A DNA stretch of 11,633 bases from Thermodesulfatator atlanticus. GTDB taxonomy: Bacteria > Desulfobacterota > Thermodesulfobacteria > Thermodesulfobacteriales > Thermodesulfatatoraceae. Each line of letters begins with the position of its first letter. The first letter of the stretch is position 1. The stretch spans positions 1 through 11,633 of the forward strand of contig DROK01000143.1 in the NCBI GenBank assembly GCA_011321895.1, read 5' to 3'. A program made the position numbers and the translations under genes. Below, piece after piece: positions 1 to 6,670 of this stretch. The notes under the pieces were generated by a model, which saw only the letters and a list, made by a program, of their open reading frames with translations, made no database searches and had not been told where the DNA came from.

Positions 1-681
1 CAAATTTTTCGTTACCAAACGGATAGTGAGGAGTTCCCGCAGGACCTCAAAGGTGCGTTTCAGGCCGTAATGACTCCTTCCGAAACGCCGGGGCCGATCT
101 ATGATGCGAACTTCCGCTACTTCGTGGTTCTTGACCCCAAAGATGGCCGGAATGAAACGGTGGAAACCGTGTGGGATCTGCACCCGGCGCACTACCTCCG
201 CCCGATAGACCTTGAGGCTACAGCCGTTGTCGTGCACCCGCACCCCGGTCACCAGGCCGATAATGCGGTTGGCGATCCAGGAAGGGATGCGCCGGGTAAG
301 AAACGGTTCTTTTCTTTTCATGCGCCAGCCGGAGACTACCTTATAGCCCCCTTCCCGGAGTTTGCGTACCATCTCCGGGATGTAGGCTGGATCGTTCTGT
401 CCATCGCCGTCCATACTTACCACAACCTCCCCGCGGGCGTGGAAAAATCCGGCGGTAAGGGCGGCGGCTTCGCCCCGGTTACGGTCCATCTCGAGCACCC
501 GCACCCGGGGGTCGCGTTCTTTGAGTTTGCGCAAGACCTTGCCCGTCCCATCGCTGCTTCCGTCGTTTACATAGATGATCTCAAAGGGCTCATTAAGCCT
601 CTCTAAGACCTCCACCAGCTCCTTATAGAGGGGCTCGATGTTTTTCTCTTCGTTGTGGACCGGAATGACCACCGAGATCAT
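1..681 (-). CDS. DPM/ArnC-like family 2 glycosyltransferase, 3' end missing
   Basis: The reading frame begins at ATG 681-679 and is open to the window edge, giving 227 residues without a stop. It looks like a GT-A fold family 2 glycosyltransferase of the dolichyl/undecaprenyl-phosphate sugar synthase type. Visible features are the N-terminal VVIPVHNEEKNI (about 4-15), VNDGSSDGT (38-46), the metal/nucleotide-sugar motif SMDGDGQNDP (89-98), HDNGCSLKVYR (150-160) and RRFGRSHYGLKR (198-209). Family knowledge: such enzymes transfer a sugar from a nucleotide donor to a polyprenyl phosphate at the cytoplasmic face. The sequence stops just where ArnC/GtrB-like relatives enter their two C-terminal membrane helices, so whether this is a short soluble or a membrane-anchored form cannot be seen. 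The start overlaps the stop of the upstream aminotransferase by ATGA, so it is probably translationally coupled. Family is secure; the sugar is unknown. Confidence 0.9.
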   Translation of the reverse strand, partial: MISVVIPVHNEEKNIEPLYKELVEVLERLNEPFEIIYVNDGSSDGTGKVLRKLKERDPRVRVLEMDRNRGEAAALTAGFFHARGEVVVSMDGDGQNDPAYIPEMVRKLREGGYKVVSGWRMKRKEPFLTRRIPSWIANRIIGLVTGVRVHDNGCSLKVYRAEVVRRVQIPHGFHRFIPAIFGVKNHEVAEVRIIDRPRRFGRSHYGLKRTFEVLRELLTIRLVTKNL

Positions 682-1793
682 GCGAAAAATTCCCTGACCC
701 GCGTGATCACTTCTTCTATCTCGGTCTCTGTCATCTCAGGAAACATGGGAAGGGCAAGACCTTCCTGGCAGAGCCTTTCAGCCACTGGGAAAGTCCCTTC
801 GGGAAGTCCAGAAAACCCTGCGGCCTGCCAGGCAGGCTGCAAATGAAGGGGGACAGGATAATAAATTCCTGTGCCGATCCCTTGCTCCTTGAGATGACTT
901 TGGAGTTCATTTCGACGGGGGGTAAAGACTACGAAACGGTGATAAATGCTTAGACGATCCGACCCGTCTTTCGGGGGGAGTCTCAAATCCGAAATATCTG
1001 AAAGCTCACGTCGATAAATTTCGGCAATTTCCCGCCGACGGGCATTTTTCTCAGAAAGGCGCTTAAGCCTTGCCCTCAAAACTACCGCCTGAAGCTCATC
1101 AAGCCGGCTATTGAAACCGTAGAAGGCATGCTCGTTCTTTCGGACCTGTCCGTGCACCCGGAGGTAGCGCAGGCGATAGGCTATCTCCTCATCATTGGTA
1201 AGCACAAAACCGGCGTCTCCCAGGGCGTTGAGATTTTTGACCGGACCACAGCTAAAGCAGCCTACTTTGCCGAAGGTTCCGATCTTTTTTCCTTTATATT
1301 CCGCGCCGTGGGCGTGGGAGGCGTCTTCGATGAGCACCAGACCGTGGTGCTTACAAATTTCAACAAGTTCCTGGATCCGGGCCGGATGTCCGTACATGTG
1401 GACCACGATCAGGGCCTTGGTACGGGGGCCTATGGCCCGGGCTACGGCTTCCGGGTCAGGCCCGAAGAATTCCTCCTCGGCCTCCACCAGCACAGGCTTT
1501 GCCCCGGCCCAGACCACAGCCTCTACGTCGGCCACAAACCCGTTGGCCTGGATCAGGACCTCGTCTCCTGGGCCGATCTTACAGGCAATGAGGGCCAGCC
1601 ACAGGGCCGCCGTACCGGACCCCACTCCGAAGGCAAAACGGGTCCCGAAAAACCGCGCCACTTCTTCTTCAAAGGCCTGGACATTTTTACCGTTTAAGAG
1701 CCGCATGGACTTGGTGACCTCTCGCCAGCCGGTCTCCACTTCCCCGCGAATTTCCGGCCAGTCGCGCTTAAGATCAAGCAGCGGGACTCCCAT
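678..1793 (-). CDS. DegT/DnrJ/EryC1-family PLP sugar aminotransferase
   Basis: This 371-residue protein has the full length of DegT/ArnB/WbpE-type aminotransferases, which convert a keto nucleotide sugar to an amino sugar using PLP. It opens with the family signature VPLLDLKRDW. GSGTAALWLAL (58-68) forms the phosphate-binding region, LIEDASHAHGAE (154-165) supplies the ring-nitrogen Asp157, and the expected Schiff-base lysine is Lys186 in FSCGPVKNLNALGDAG (180-195). The C-terminal YYPVPLHLQPAW is also typical. Two positions are unusual: most sugar enzymes have FSF/FSFYPTKN rather than FSCGPVKN, and Gln rather than His at residue 160. The HAHG form recalls inosose aminotransferases, so a cyclitol substrate is a minor alternative. 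Start: ATG 1793-1791 with AAAAGGGG upstream, 2 bp after the dehydrogenase stop. The dehydrogenase probably makes its keto substrate. GnnB-, WbpE- or ArnB-like roles are all possible. Confidence 0.93.
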   Translation of the reverse strand: MGVPLLDLKRDWPEIRGEVETGWREVTKSMRLLNGKNVQAFEEEVARFFGTRFAFGVGSGTAALWLALIACKIGPGDEVLIQANGFVADVEAVVWAGAKPVLVEAEEEFFGPDPEAVARAIGPRTKALIVVHMYGHPARIQELVEICKHHGLVLIEDASHAHGAEYKGKKIGTFGKVGCFSCGPVKNLNALGDAGFVLTNDEEIAYRLRYLRVHGQVRKNEHAFYGFNSRLDELQAVVLRARLKRLSEKNARRREIAEIYRRELSDISDLRLPPKDGSDRLSIYHRFVVFTPRRNELQSHLKEQGIGTGIYYPVPLHLQPAWQAAGFSGLPEGTFPVAERLCQEGLALPMFPEMTETEIEEVITRVREFFA

Positions 1794-1795
1794 CG

Positions 1796-2866
1796 CTAAA
1801 CCCCTTTTCCAAGCTTTGACTTTTGCGGCTCAAAGGGAAGCCGTACCGGCTCCTTTCTTTCAGCTGATTCGTAAAGGGCCTGTACCAGTTCAAGTGAGGC
1901 CACGGCTTCTTCGGCCAGACAGAGCCGGGGATCGGGTTTTTCCCCGGCAAAATACCTGAGAGCCGCTCGCAGGCATTCCCGGTGGGCAAAACCCAAAGGA
2001 TCTTCAGGATTTTTTCGGTGAGCCTCAAGGATTTCAGGTGGAGGAAACCCGTCTTCGAAGGCGAGGTCTAGGATTTCATTCATGGCAAAACCACCGATGC
2101 GTGCCGCACCCCGCTCTCCCAAAATGGTAAGTTCCGCCCCTAGATCTCGGGGGCGGGCACAGGTGGTGGCCTCGATCGTACCGAGTGCTCCGTTTTTAAA
2201 GCGCACGCTCCCCACCAGAATGTCTTCGGCCTCAAGCCTGCTTAACCTGGTGGCCATTTCCGCATATACGCTTTCCACCTCACCGCCCAGCCAGCGCAAC
2301 ATGTCTACATGATGAGCCCCTTGCTGGGCCAGCGCCCCACCATCCAGGGACCAGGTCCCCCGCCAGGTCGCACTATCGTAATAGTTCTGCCTGCGGCACC
2401 AGTAGAACCGGGCAGAAAAGAGGACGGGTTTGCCAAAATGTCCGGCCAGCAGTGCTTCCCGCACCAGCTTTACCGGCAAATTGAAGCGGTTCTGATATAC
2501 GGTAATTAGTTTGAGGCCCAGCTGGCGTGCGGTTTCTGCCATTTCCCGGGCCTCGGAAAGGAGAAGGGTGATAGGTTTTTCGAGAAGCACGTGTTTCCTG
2601 TATTCGCGCATTACCGGAAGGGCCACCCGGGCATGCAGCCCCGAAGGAACAGCAATATCTACCACTTCTACTTCGGGATGGCTTTCGAGCATCTTACGCC
2701 AGTCGGTATAGGGTTGTGCGGAAAGCTCGTGAGCGAAAGTCCGGGCTTTTTCTGGGTCTAGGTCCGAGACTGCCACTACTTCAGCCTCTGGCAGCTCCCG
2801 GAAAATGCGCTTGTGCCGGGTAGCAGCCTTTCCACAACCTATGAGGGCTATTTTTACTTTTTCCAT
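1796..2866 (-). CDS. Gfo/Idh/MocA-family NAD(P)-dependent sugar dehydrogenase
   Basis: This 356-residue protein has the normal family length. The N-terminal Rossmann fold begins KIALIGCGKAATRHKRIF (5-22), with the glycine-rich loop and an acidic residue (SDLDPEK, 34-40) after the second strand. The catalytic-lysine motif is LLEKPITLL (94-102), with Lys97. The second domain carries RGTWSLDGGALAQQGAHHVDML (169-190 region), with the paired histidines His185/His186 and Asp188 usual for this family. Members oxidise a hydroxyl of a sugar or nucleotide sugar. Between a sugar aminotransferase and glycosyltransferases, the likely role is making a 3- or 4-keto nucleotide sugar for amination, as in the GnnA or WbpB pathways; this is inference. 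The start lies inside the end of the upstream glycosyltransferase gene (13-bp overlap) and no clear ribosome-binding site is seen, so coupled translation is likely. Confidence 0.92.
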   Translation of the reverse strand: MEKVKIALIGCGKAATRHKRIFRELPEAEVVAVSDLDPEKARTFAHELSAQPYTDWRKMLESHPEVEVVDIAVPSGLHARVALPVMREYRKHVLLEKPITLLLSEAREMAETARQLGLKLITVYQNRFNLPVKLVREALLAGHFGKPVLFSARFYWCRRQNYYDSATWRGTWSLDGGALAQQGAHHVDMLRWLGGEVESVYAEMATRLSRLEAEDILVGSVRFKNGALGTIEATTCARPRDLGAELTILGERGAARIGGFAMNEILDLAFEDGFPPPEILEAHRKNPEDPLGFAHRECLRAALRYFAGEKPDPRLCLAEEAVASLELVQALYESAERKEPVRLPFEPQKSKLGKGV

Positions 2867-4485
2867 GGGTAGGGCTCAAAGGGCGAACTTACCGGGAGAT
2901 CCGCCGGAGCAAGGAGTAGATAATTCTTGTTCCGGTCCCGTGAAGGGTATTGCTGATTTAAACCATAAAGAATCCATCCCCTTTTAAAAACCTCCAAAAA
3001 AGCGGCCTTTTTCTTATAAAACGACTCCCGGAAAAAGACAAGGCGGCAGTAAGAGGGAAGCTCCGGTATCGAGGAAAAGACCGGAATTTTGCGAGGGAAA
3101 GAGAGATAAAAATAGAGGTTGGCCGAAACCTTACCCAAAGCACAGGGGACCTCATTTTTCTGGTGCGCAAGGGCCGATAAAGTTTGTCCAAAAATTTTTT
3201 CTGAAGGAGAGGAAAGCGCCGGGGTAAACACGGAAAGTCCCAGAACATAAAGTACGAGATAGGCCAAAATGAGCCCCCAAGGAGGGACGGCGCGAAACTG
3301 GCACCAGAGAAGGGCCAAAAGGACCAGCAGACCTGCTAAGACGGCCACGATCTTAAGCCCGGAATCCTCTGCTGGCAGCCTGAAAAGGGACCAGCAAAAG
3401 GGGGCGAGAAGGAGGCCGAAGCCCACAAGGAGGATAATGATCCTATAGCCATAAAAAAGAAGGCGGCTTAGGCGGTCCGGACGATGGATAACGTCCCGGA
3501 GATAAAGGGTGATAAAGAGTACACAAAAAGGCAGGATAGGGAGAATATAATAGGATCGGCGGGCTCGGGCCAGGGTAAAGAGCAGAAAGACGGCCCCCAT
3601 GGCGAAAAGGACAAGGCGCTCTTTTTCACCAAGGGAAGCTCTTCGTTTCAAAGCCCAGACAAAGGCGCCCAAGAAAAAGAAGGTCCAGGGAAGGAGAAGC
3701 ATGGGAACGTAATAAAAATAGACGTAAAAAGGCTCGCGGTTGTCGTAGGGAGATACCGCCTGAAGCAGGTTTTCGCGGACAAAGAGGTAAAAAGGAAGTT
3801 CACTTTTAAGGGCCTTTGCGATGGCGTAGTAATGGGCGAGGTAAAGGGTTAGGGCTATCGCTCCCGCCAGAAAGGCCCGTATGTTTAAATGACGGGTGCG
3901 GGTATAGAGCAGGGCGTCGATCCCTGCTACAAGGAGGGGTACCGTAAGTCCCGGAAGCCCTTTAGAGAGGGCCGCAAAGACTGCCGAAAGCCAGAAACCC
4001 AGGTAAAGGGGGAAGCTCTGCCTCTCACGTCCATGAAAGTAAAAAGCCAGGGCGGAGACGATACCGGCCAGTTGATAAATCTCACTCTGGGCCACCCGGG
4101 CGTAAGCGGCAAAACCCCAGGAGGTCGTAAGTATCCCGGTGGCGACCAGGGCGAAGAAGGGTTCAAAGAAACGCCGGGAAAGGGCGTAAAAGGCTACAAG
4201 GGTTAAAACTCCGCAGAGGGCTACCGGGAGCCTTACCGTAAATTCGTTAAGCCCTCCAAAAGTTTCGGCCGAGGCCCTTATGAGCCAGTAGGGGATGAGG
4301 GGTTTGGTGATATGGGGAGTCCAGTTTATGGTGGGGACCCAGAGGGAGTCCCTCAGCATCATCTCCCGCACCCCTTCGGCCCAGCGACCCTCCACCCCCC
4401 AGAGTGGCCGTTGTCCTAGGTTTAGAAAGAGAAAGAGGCTTATTCCTGCCGCCAAAAGTAGAACCAGTAACGTTTCTCTTTTCAT
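2854..4485 (-). CDS. ArnT-like (GT83/PMT superfamily) membrane glycosyltransferase
   Basis: A 543-residue polytopic membrane protein if started at ATG 4485-4483. It shows the PMT/ArnT landmarks in order: the first periplasmic loop with an acidic residue (GVEGRWAEGVREMM, Glu32), TKPLIPYWL (about 60-68), ARVAQSEIYQL (Glu135), LSKGLPGL (about 173-180), ENLLQAV followed by FYYVPMLLLPWTFFFL (about 257-272), and RRSYYILPILPF (about 309-320). Hydrophobic segments run to about residue 422, then a mostly soluble tail of about 120 residues. Family knowledge: these enzymes move a sugar from undecaprenyl phosphate to lipid A or another acceptor on the periplasmic side. An upstream TTG at 4560 would add 25 residues, but the ATG overlaps the stop of the upstream remnant by ATGA and starts with MKRE before the first helix, so it is preferred. 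It is the first intact gene of the cassette. The acceptor is unknown. Confidence 0.88.
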   Translation of the reverse strand: MKRETLLVLLLAAGISLFLFLNLGQRPLWGVEGRWAEGVREMMLRDSLWVPTINWTPHITKPLIPYWLIRASAETFGGLNEFTVRLPVALCGVLTLVAFYALSRRFFEPFFALVATGILTTSWGFAAYARVAQSEIYQLAGIVSALAFYFHGRERQSFPLYLGFWLSAVFAALSKGLPGLTVPLLVAGIDALLYTRTRHLNIRAFLAGAIALTLYLAHYYAIAKALKSELPFYLFVRENLLQAVSPYDNREPFYVYFYYVPMLLLPWTFFFLGAFVWALKRRASLGEKERLVLFAMGAVFLLFTLARARRSYYILPILPFCVLFITLYLRDVIHRPDRLSRLLFYGYRIIILLVGFGLLLAPFCWSLFRLPAEDSGLKIVAVLAGLLVLLALLWCQFRAVPPWGLILAYLVLYVLGLSVFTPALSSPSEKIFGQTLSALAHQKNEVPCALGKVSANLYFYLSFPRKIPVFSSIPELPSYCRLVFFRESFYKKKAAFLEVFKRGWILYGLNQQYPSRDRNKNYLLLAPADLPVSSPFEPYPWKK

Positions 4486-4806
4486 TTGGACCCAAATATA
4501 CCATGGGTTTTGAGATACCAGGAAAGCCCGGCCTTTAAGGTCAGAAGGAAAAGTCCCCAAAGAGCTAGAAACCGAAGGGAAAAAGGTTTTCCTCTCTGAA
4601 GCCCCACGGTCATAAGGACAAACGGGGGAAAAAGCGGAAGGATATATAGGCCAGCCCCAAAAGAACCAGCAAAGAGACGAACCCCGGAAAAAGGCCCAGG
4701 CAGTTGCTATCAGAAAAAGAAATCAGGCCACCTTATGGTGAGAAATGGGACGTAGAAACAGTTGATAGGCCAGGGGTAACGAGCGGGTATTCCCTGGTTT
4801 TCGGGA
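4482..4806 (-). pseudogene. Frame-shifted remnant of a second PMT/GT83-like glycosyltransferase
   Basis: The 340 bp between the intact glycosyltransferase and dnaX is not featureless. Read leftward it holds pieces of a membrane protein in shifting frames. From about 4802 to 4713 one frame reads [20 protein letters not shown] then [11 protein letters not shown] and stops. The next frame, starting at the same T-rich tract, reads [11 protein letters not shown]. After about 4650 a third frame reads LYILPLFPPFVLMTV and runs open to TGA 4484-4482, ending KTHGIFGSK. These match in order the EN..., FYYVPMLLLPWTFFFL...WA and YYILPILPF landmarks of the neighbouring intact protein. The terminal TGA overlaps that gene's ATG (ATGA), as expected of an ancestral operon partner. 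The N-terminal three quarters are gone; the relic ends at the dnaX start. The last 43 residues (ATG 4613-4611) could be translated, but no ribosome-binding site is seen. A sequencing frameshift cannot explain the missing N-terminus. Confidence 0.55.
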
Positions 4807-4816
4807 GTTTTTGCTG

Positions 4817-4822
4817 TAAAAT
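4817..4822 (+). promoter_or_regulatory. Candidate -10 box for dnaX
   Basis: TAAAAT differs from the sigma-70 consensus TATAAT at one position and sits 7 bp before the dnaX ATG. No good -35 lies 16-18 bp upstream (the matching stretch is around CTGGTT). If used, transcription would start at about 4829-4830 and the mRNA would be essentially leaderless. The only other start signal is a short AGGA at 4823-4826, which is too close to the ATG for an ideal ribosome-binding site. A promoter further upstream inside the remnant is equally possible. Confidence 0.27.
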
Positions 4823-4829
4823 AGGATCC

Positions 4830-6353
4830 ATGGCTTACCTGGTTTTGGCCCGCAAATATCGGCCCCAAACTTTTGACGAAGTGGTGGGCCAGGAACACGT
4901 AGTCCGCACCCTAAAAAACGCCATCAAACAGGGCCGTTTGGCCCACGCTTTCCTTTTTGCCGGCATCCGGGGTATCGGTAAAACTACCATAGCCCGCATC
5001 CTTGCCAAGGCCATCAATTGCGAAGAGGGGCCGGCGGAGAATCCGTGTAACCAGTGTGCGGCCTGCGTTGAAATCACCGAAGGGCGGGCCGTAGACGTCC
5101 AAGAGATAGACGCCGCTTCCAACCGCGGGATAGACGAGATCCGGGAACTCAGGGAAAACGTAAAATTCCGGCCAGCCAGGCTAAGGGCCAAGATCTACAT
5201 CATCGACGAGGCCCACATGTTGACCCGGGAGGCCTTCAACGCCTTGCTTAAGACCCTTGAAGAACCGCCACCCCACGTGCATTTTATCCTGGCCACCACC
5301 GAGCCCCAGAAGATTCCTGTAACCATCCTTTCCCGGTGCCAAAGGTTTGATTTCAAAAGGCTTCCTCTGACCAAGATCGTGGCTCACCTCCAAAATATCT
5401 GTAACCGGGAAGGGGTAGCCATCGAAGACGAGGCCCTGGTCCTCATCGCCAGGGAAGCCGAAGGCAGCGTGCGGGACGCGCTTTCCCTCTTGGATCAGGC
5501 CATTTCTTCAGGGGTGAGAACCCAAAGGGATCTCCTGGAATTATTTGGTCTGGCTGACCATTTGCTCATAGAAAAACTGGCCCGGGCTATTTTGGACCGG
5601 GACCTGGGGGAGAGTTTTAAACTCGTTGACCAGGCCTTCGCCCAGGGGGTGGATCTGTCCCTACTTGCCCAGGACCTGGTCGAATATTTCCGTAATCTTT
5701 TGGTAATTAAGACCGCTAAGGGGCAGGTGTTGCTTGATCTTCCCGAAAGCGAACTTTCTTCTTTGCGCACCCTGTCTCTGGAGGCAGAAACCGAGGAGTT
5801 GCTCCTCATTTTCCAGGTTTTACTGGCCGCCTTAGGAGAGATCAAAAGGAGCCCGGTCCCCAAACTTTCTTTGGAACTGGCGGTAGCCAGGGCCTGCGAG
5901 GTCGGAAAAATTATTCCGCTGGAAAAGCTTTTTCAAAAACTTGAAGAGTTAAAAGGCCAAACCTTTTTAAGGGAAGATCACCCCTCAGCCCCGGCTGCTC
6001 CCCCACAAAGACCTGAACTTTCCCCGGCTTCCTGGAACGAAATAATTTCTTTTCTCAAAGAGACCTACCCCTCGCTTGGGGCCTTTCTGGAAACCCTGGC
6101 CCTCCCTTCGGTTGAAGGGAATAGATTAAAAATTCGGGCCCCGGAGGGTTCTCTCCTCGAAGAGAAGCTTTACCGTGAAAGACTTGAGCGCACGGTACAG
6201 GAAAGACTTGGTTGTTCCCTTGAAATTGAATTCTTTTCCAGGCAAGACTCTTTGCCTACCAAACAAAAACTGTTAGAAAAACCCATCGTTCAGGAGGCCT
6301 TGAAGATTTTCGGAGGGCGGATCGTCCAGGTCAAAACCTATGAGAAGGAGTAG
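4830..6353 (+). CDS. dnaX: DNA polymerase III subunit gamma/tau
   Basis: This 507-residue protein is the clamp-loader ATPase that opens the sliding clamp and, in its tau form, tethers the polymerase. It starts [20 protein letters not shown], the canonical family opening, which fixes the ATG at 4830; an in-frame ATG at 4704 would add an unrelated leader. Walker A is GIRGIGKT (45-52), with Ile where most homologues have Pro (GPRGVGKT). The zinc module has cysteines 64, 73, 76 and 79, Walker B is IYIIDEAH (122-129), and ILSRC (166-170) carries the arginine finger and is followed by [21 protein letters not shown] is the sensor 2 region. The C-terminal third ([13 protein letters not shown] onward) resembles the tau-specific domain of short bacterial tau proteins. 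No convincing programmed-frameshift site for a short gamma was seen near the domain III/IV border. It is followed by ebfC and recR in the widely conserved order. Confidence 0.96.
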   Translation: MAYLVLARKYRPQTFDEVVGQEHVVRTLKNAIKQGRLAHAFLFAGIRGIGKTTIARILAKAINCEEGPAENPCNQCAACVEITEGRAVDVQEIDAASNRGIDEIRELRENVKFRPARLRAKIYIIDEAHMLTREAFNALLKTLEEPPPHVHFILATTEPQKIPVTILSRCQRFDFKRLPLTKIVAHLQNICNREGVAIEDEALVLIAREAEGSVRDALSLLDQAISSGVRTQRDLLELFGLADHLLIEKLARAILDRDLGESFKLVDQAFAQGVDLSLLAQDLVEYFRNLLVIKTAKGQVLLDLPESELSSLRTLSLEAETEELLLIFQVLLAALGEIKRSPVPKLSLELAVARACEVGKIIPLEKLFQKLEELKGQTFLREDHPSAPAAPPQRPELSPASWNEIISFLKETYPSLGAFLETLALPSVEGNRLKIRAPEGSLLEEKLYRERLERTVQERLGCSLEIEFFSRQDSLPTKQKLLEKPIVQEALKIFGGRIVQVKTYEKE

Positions 6354-6356
6354 TTT

Positions 6357-6668
6357 ATGCAAAACATGCAGAGTTTGATGCGCCAGGTACAAAAAATGCA
6401 AAAAAAGATCATGGCCCTTCAGGAGGAACTGGCGAAAAAGACGGTGGAGGCCTCGGTGGGGGGCGGCATGGTCACCGCGGTGGTTAACGGAAAACAGGAG
6501 CTGGTTTCCATCAAGATAGACCCGGAGGTGGTAAATCCCGACGACATAGAGATGCTTCAGGATCTTATCGTGGCGGCGGTAAACGAAGCCCTGAGGCGTT
6601 CGCAGGAGATGGTCCAGGAAGAGATGTCCAAGATTACCGGAGGCTTAAAAATTCCTGGTCTTTTCTAA
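6357..6668 (+). CDS. ebfC: YbaB/EbfC family nucleoid-associated protein
   Basis: A 103-residue protein of standard length for the YbaB/EbfC family, small dimeric DNA-binding proteins of the nucleoid. It begins with a long basic amphipathic helix rich in Met, Gln and Lys (MQNMQSLMRQVQKMQKKI). The family core follows, including VEASVGGGMVTAVVNGK (about 31-47), then VSIKIDPEVV and a C-terminal helix NEALRRSQEMVQEEMSKITGG. The start has a good ribosome-binding site (AGAAGGAG at 6343-6350, overlapping the dnaX stop region) and lies 3 bp after the dnaX stop, so the two are co-transcribed. Its position between dnaX and recR is conserved in many bacteria and supports the call. Confidence 0.95.
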   Translation: MQNMQSLMRQVQKMQKKIMALQEELAKKTVEASVGGGMVTAVVNGKQELVSIKIDPEVVNPDDIEMLQDLIVAAVNEALRRSQEMVQEEMSKITGGLKIPGLF

Positions 6669-6670
6669 AA

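Noticed and set aside
823..837. Perfect inverted repeat GCCTGCC-A-GGCAGGC
   Set aside because: It lies in conserved codons for LQPAWQAAG in the aminotransferase and has no T-run or second copy, so it is best explained by coding sequence.
1128..1959. Long plus-strand open frames opposite the aminotransferase and dehydrogenase
   Set aside because: The minus-strand frames carry clear family motifs throughout; the plus-strand frames are compositional shadows without motifs.
3484..4206. Lys/Glu/Gly-rich open frames on the plus strand
   Set aside because: They are antisense to the GT83 membrane protein. Reverse-complemented hydrophobic codons give such charged low-complexity frames, and there is no start signal or recognisable domain.
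4486..4560. TTG start adding 25 residues to the intact GT83 enzyme
   Set aside because: The added residues are not a signal peptide or family-like. The ATG at 4485 has an ATGA overlap and gives a normal N-terminus. The extension overlaps the remnant's own final frame.
4728..4740. Small palindrome CACC-TTAT-GGTG upstream of dnaX
   Set aside because: Only a 4-bp stem, within the glycosyltransferase remnant; not distinguishable from chance.
4704..4829. N-terminal extension of dnaX from an upstream in-frame ATG
   Set aside because: The 42 extra residues do not resemble any DnaX, whereas [15 protein letters not shown] at 4830 is the canonical start. The extension lies in the antisense of the glycosyltransferase remnant.
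4486..4829. SRP RNA or tRNA gene upstream of dnaX, as in some bacteria
   Set aside because: I found no tRNA-like arms, CCA end or SRP Alu/GNRA features; the region is explained better as a coding remnant.
4911..4918. A AAA AAC slippery heptamer in the dnaX frame
   Set aside because: It is at about codon 29, far from where a gamma-producing frameshift would be useful, and no stimulatory structure is evident.
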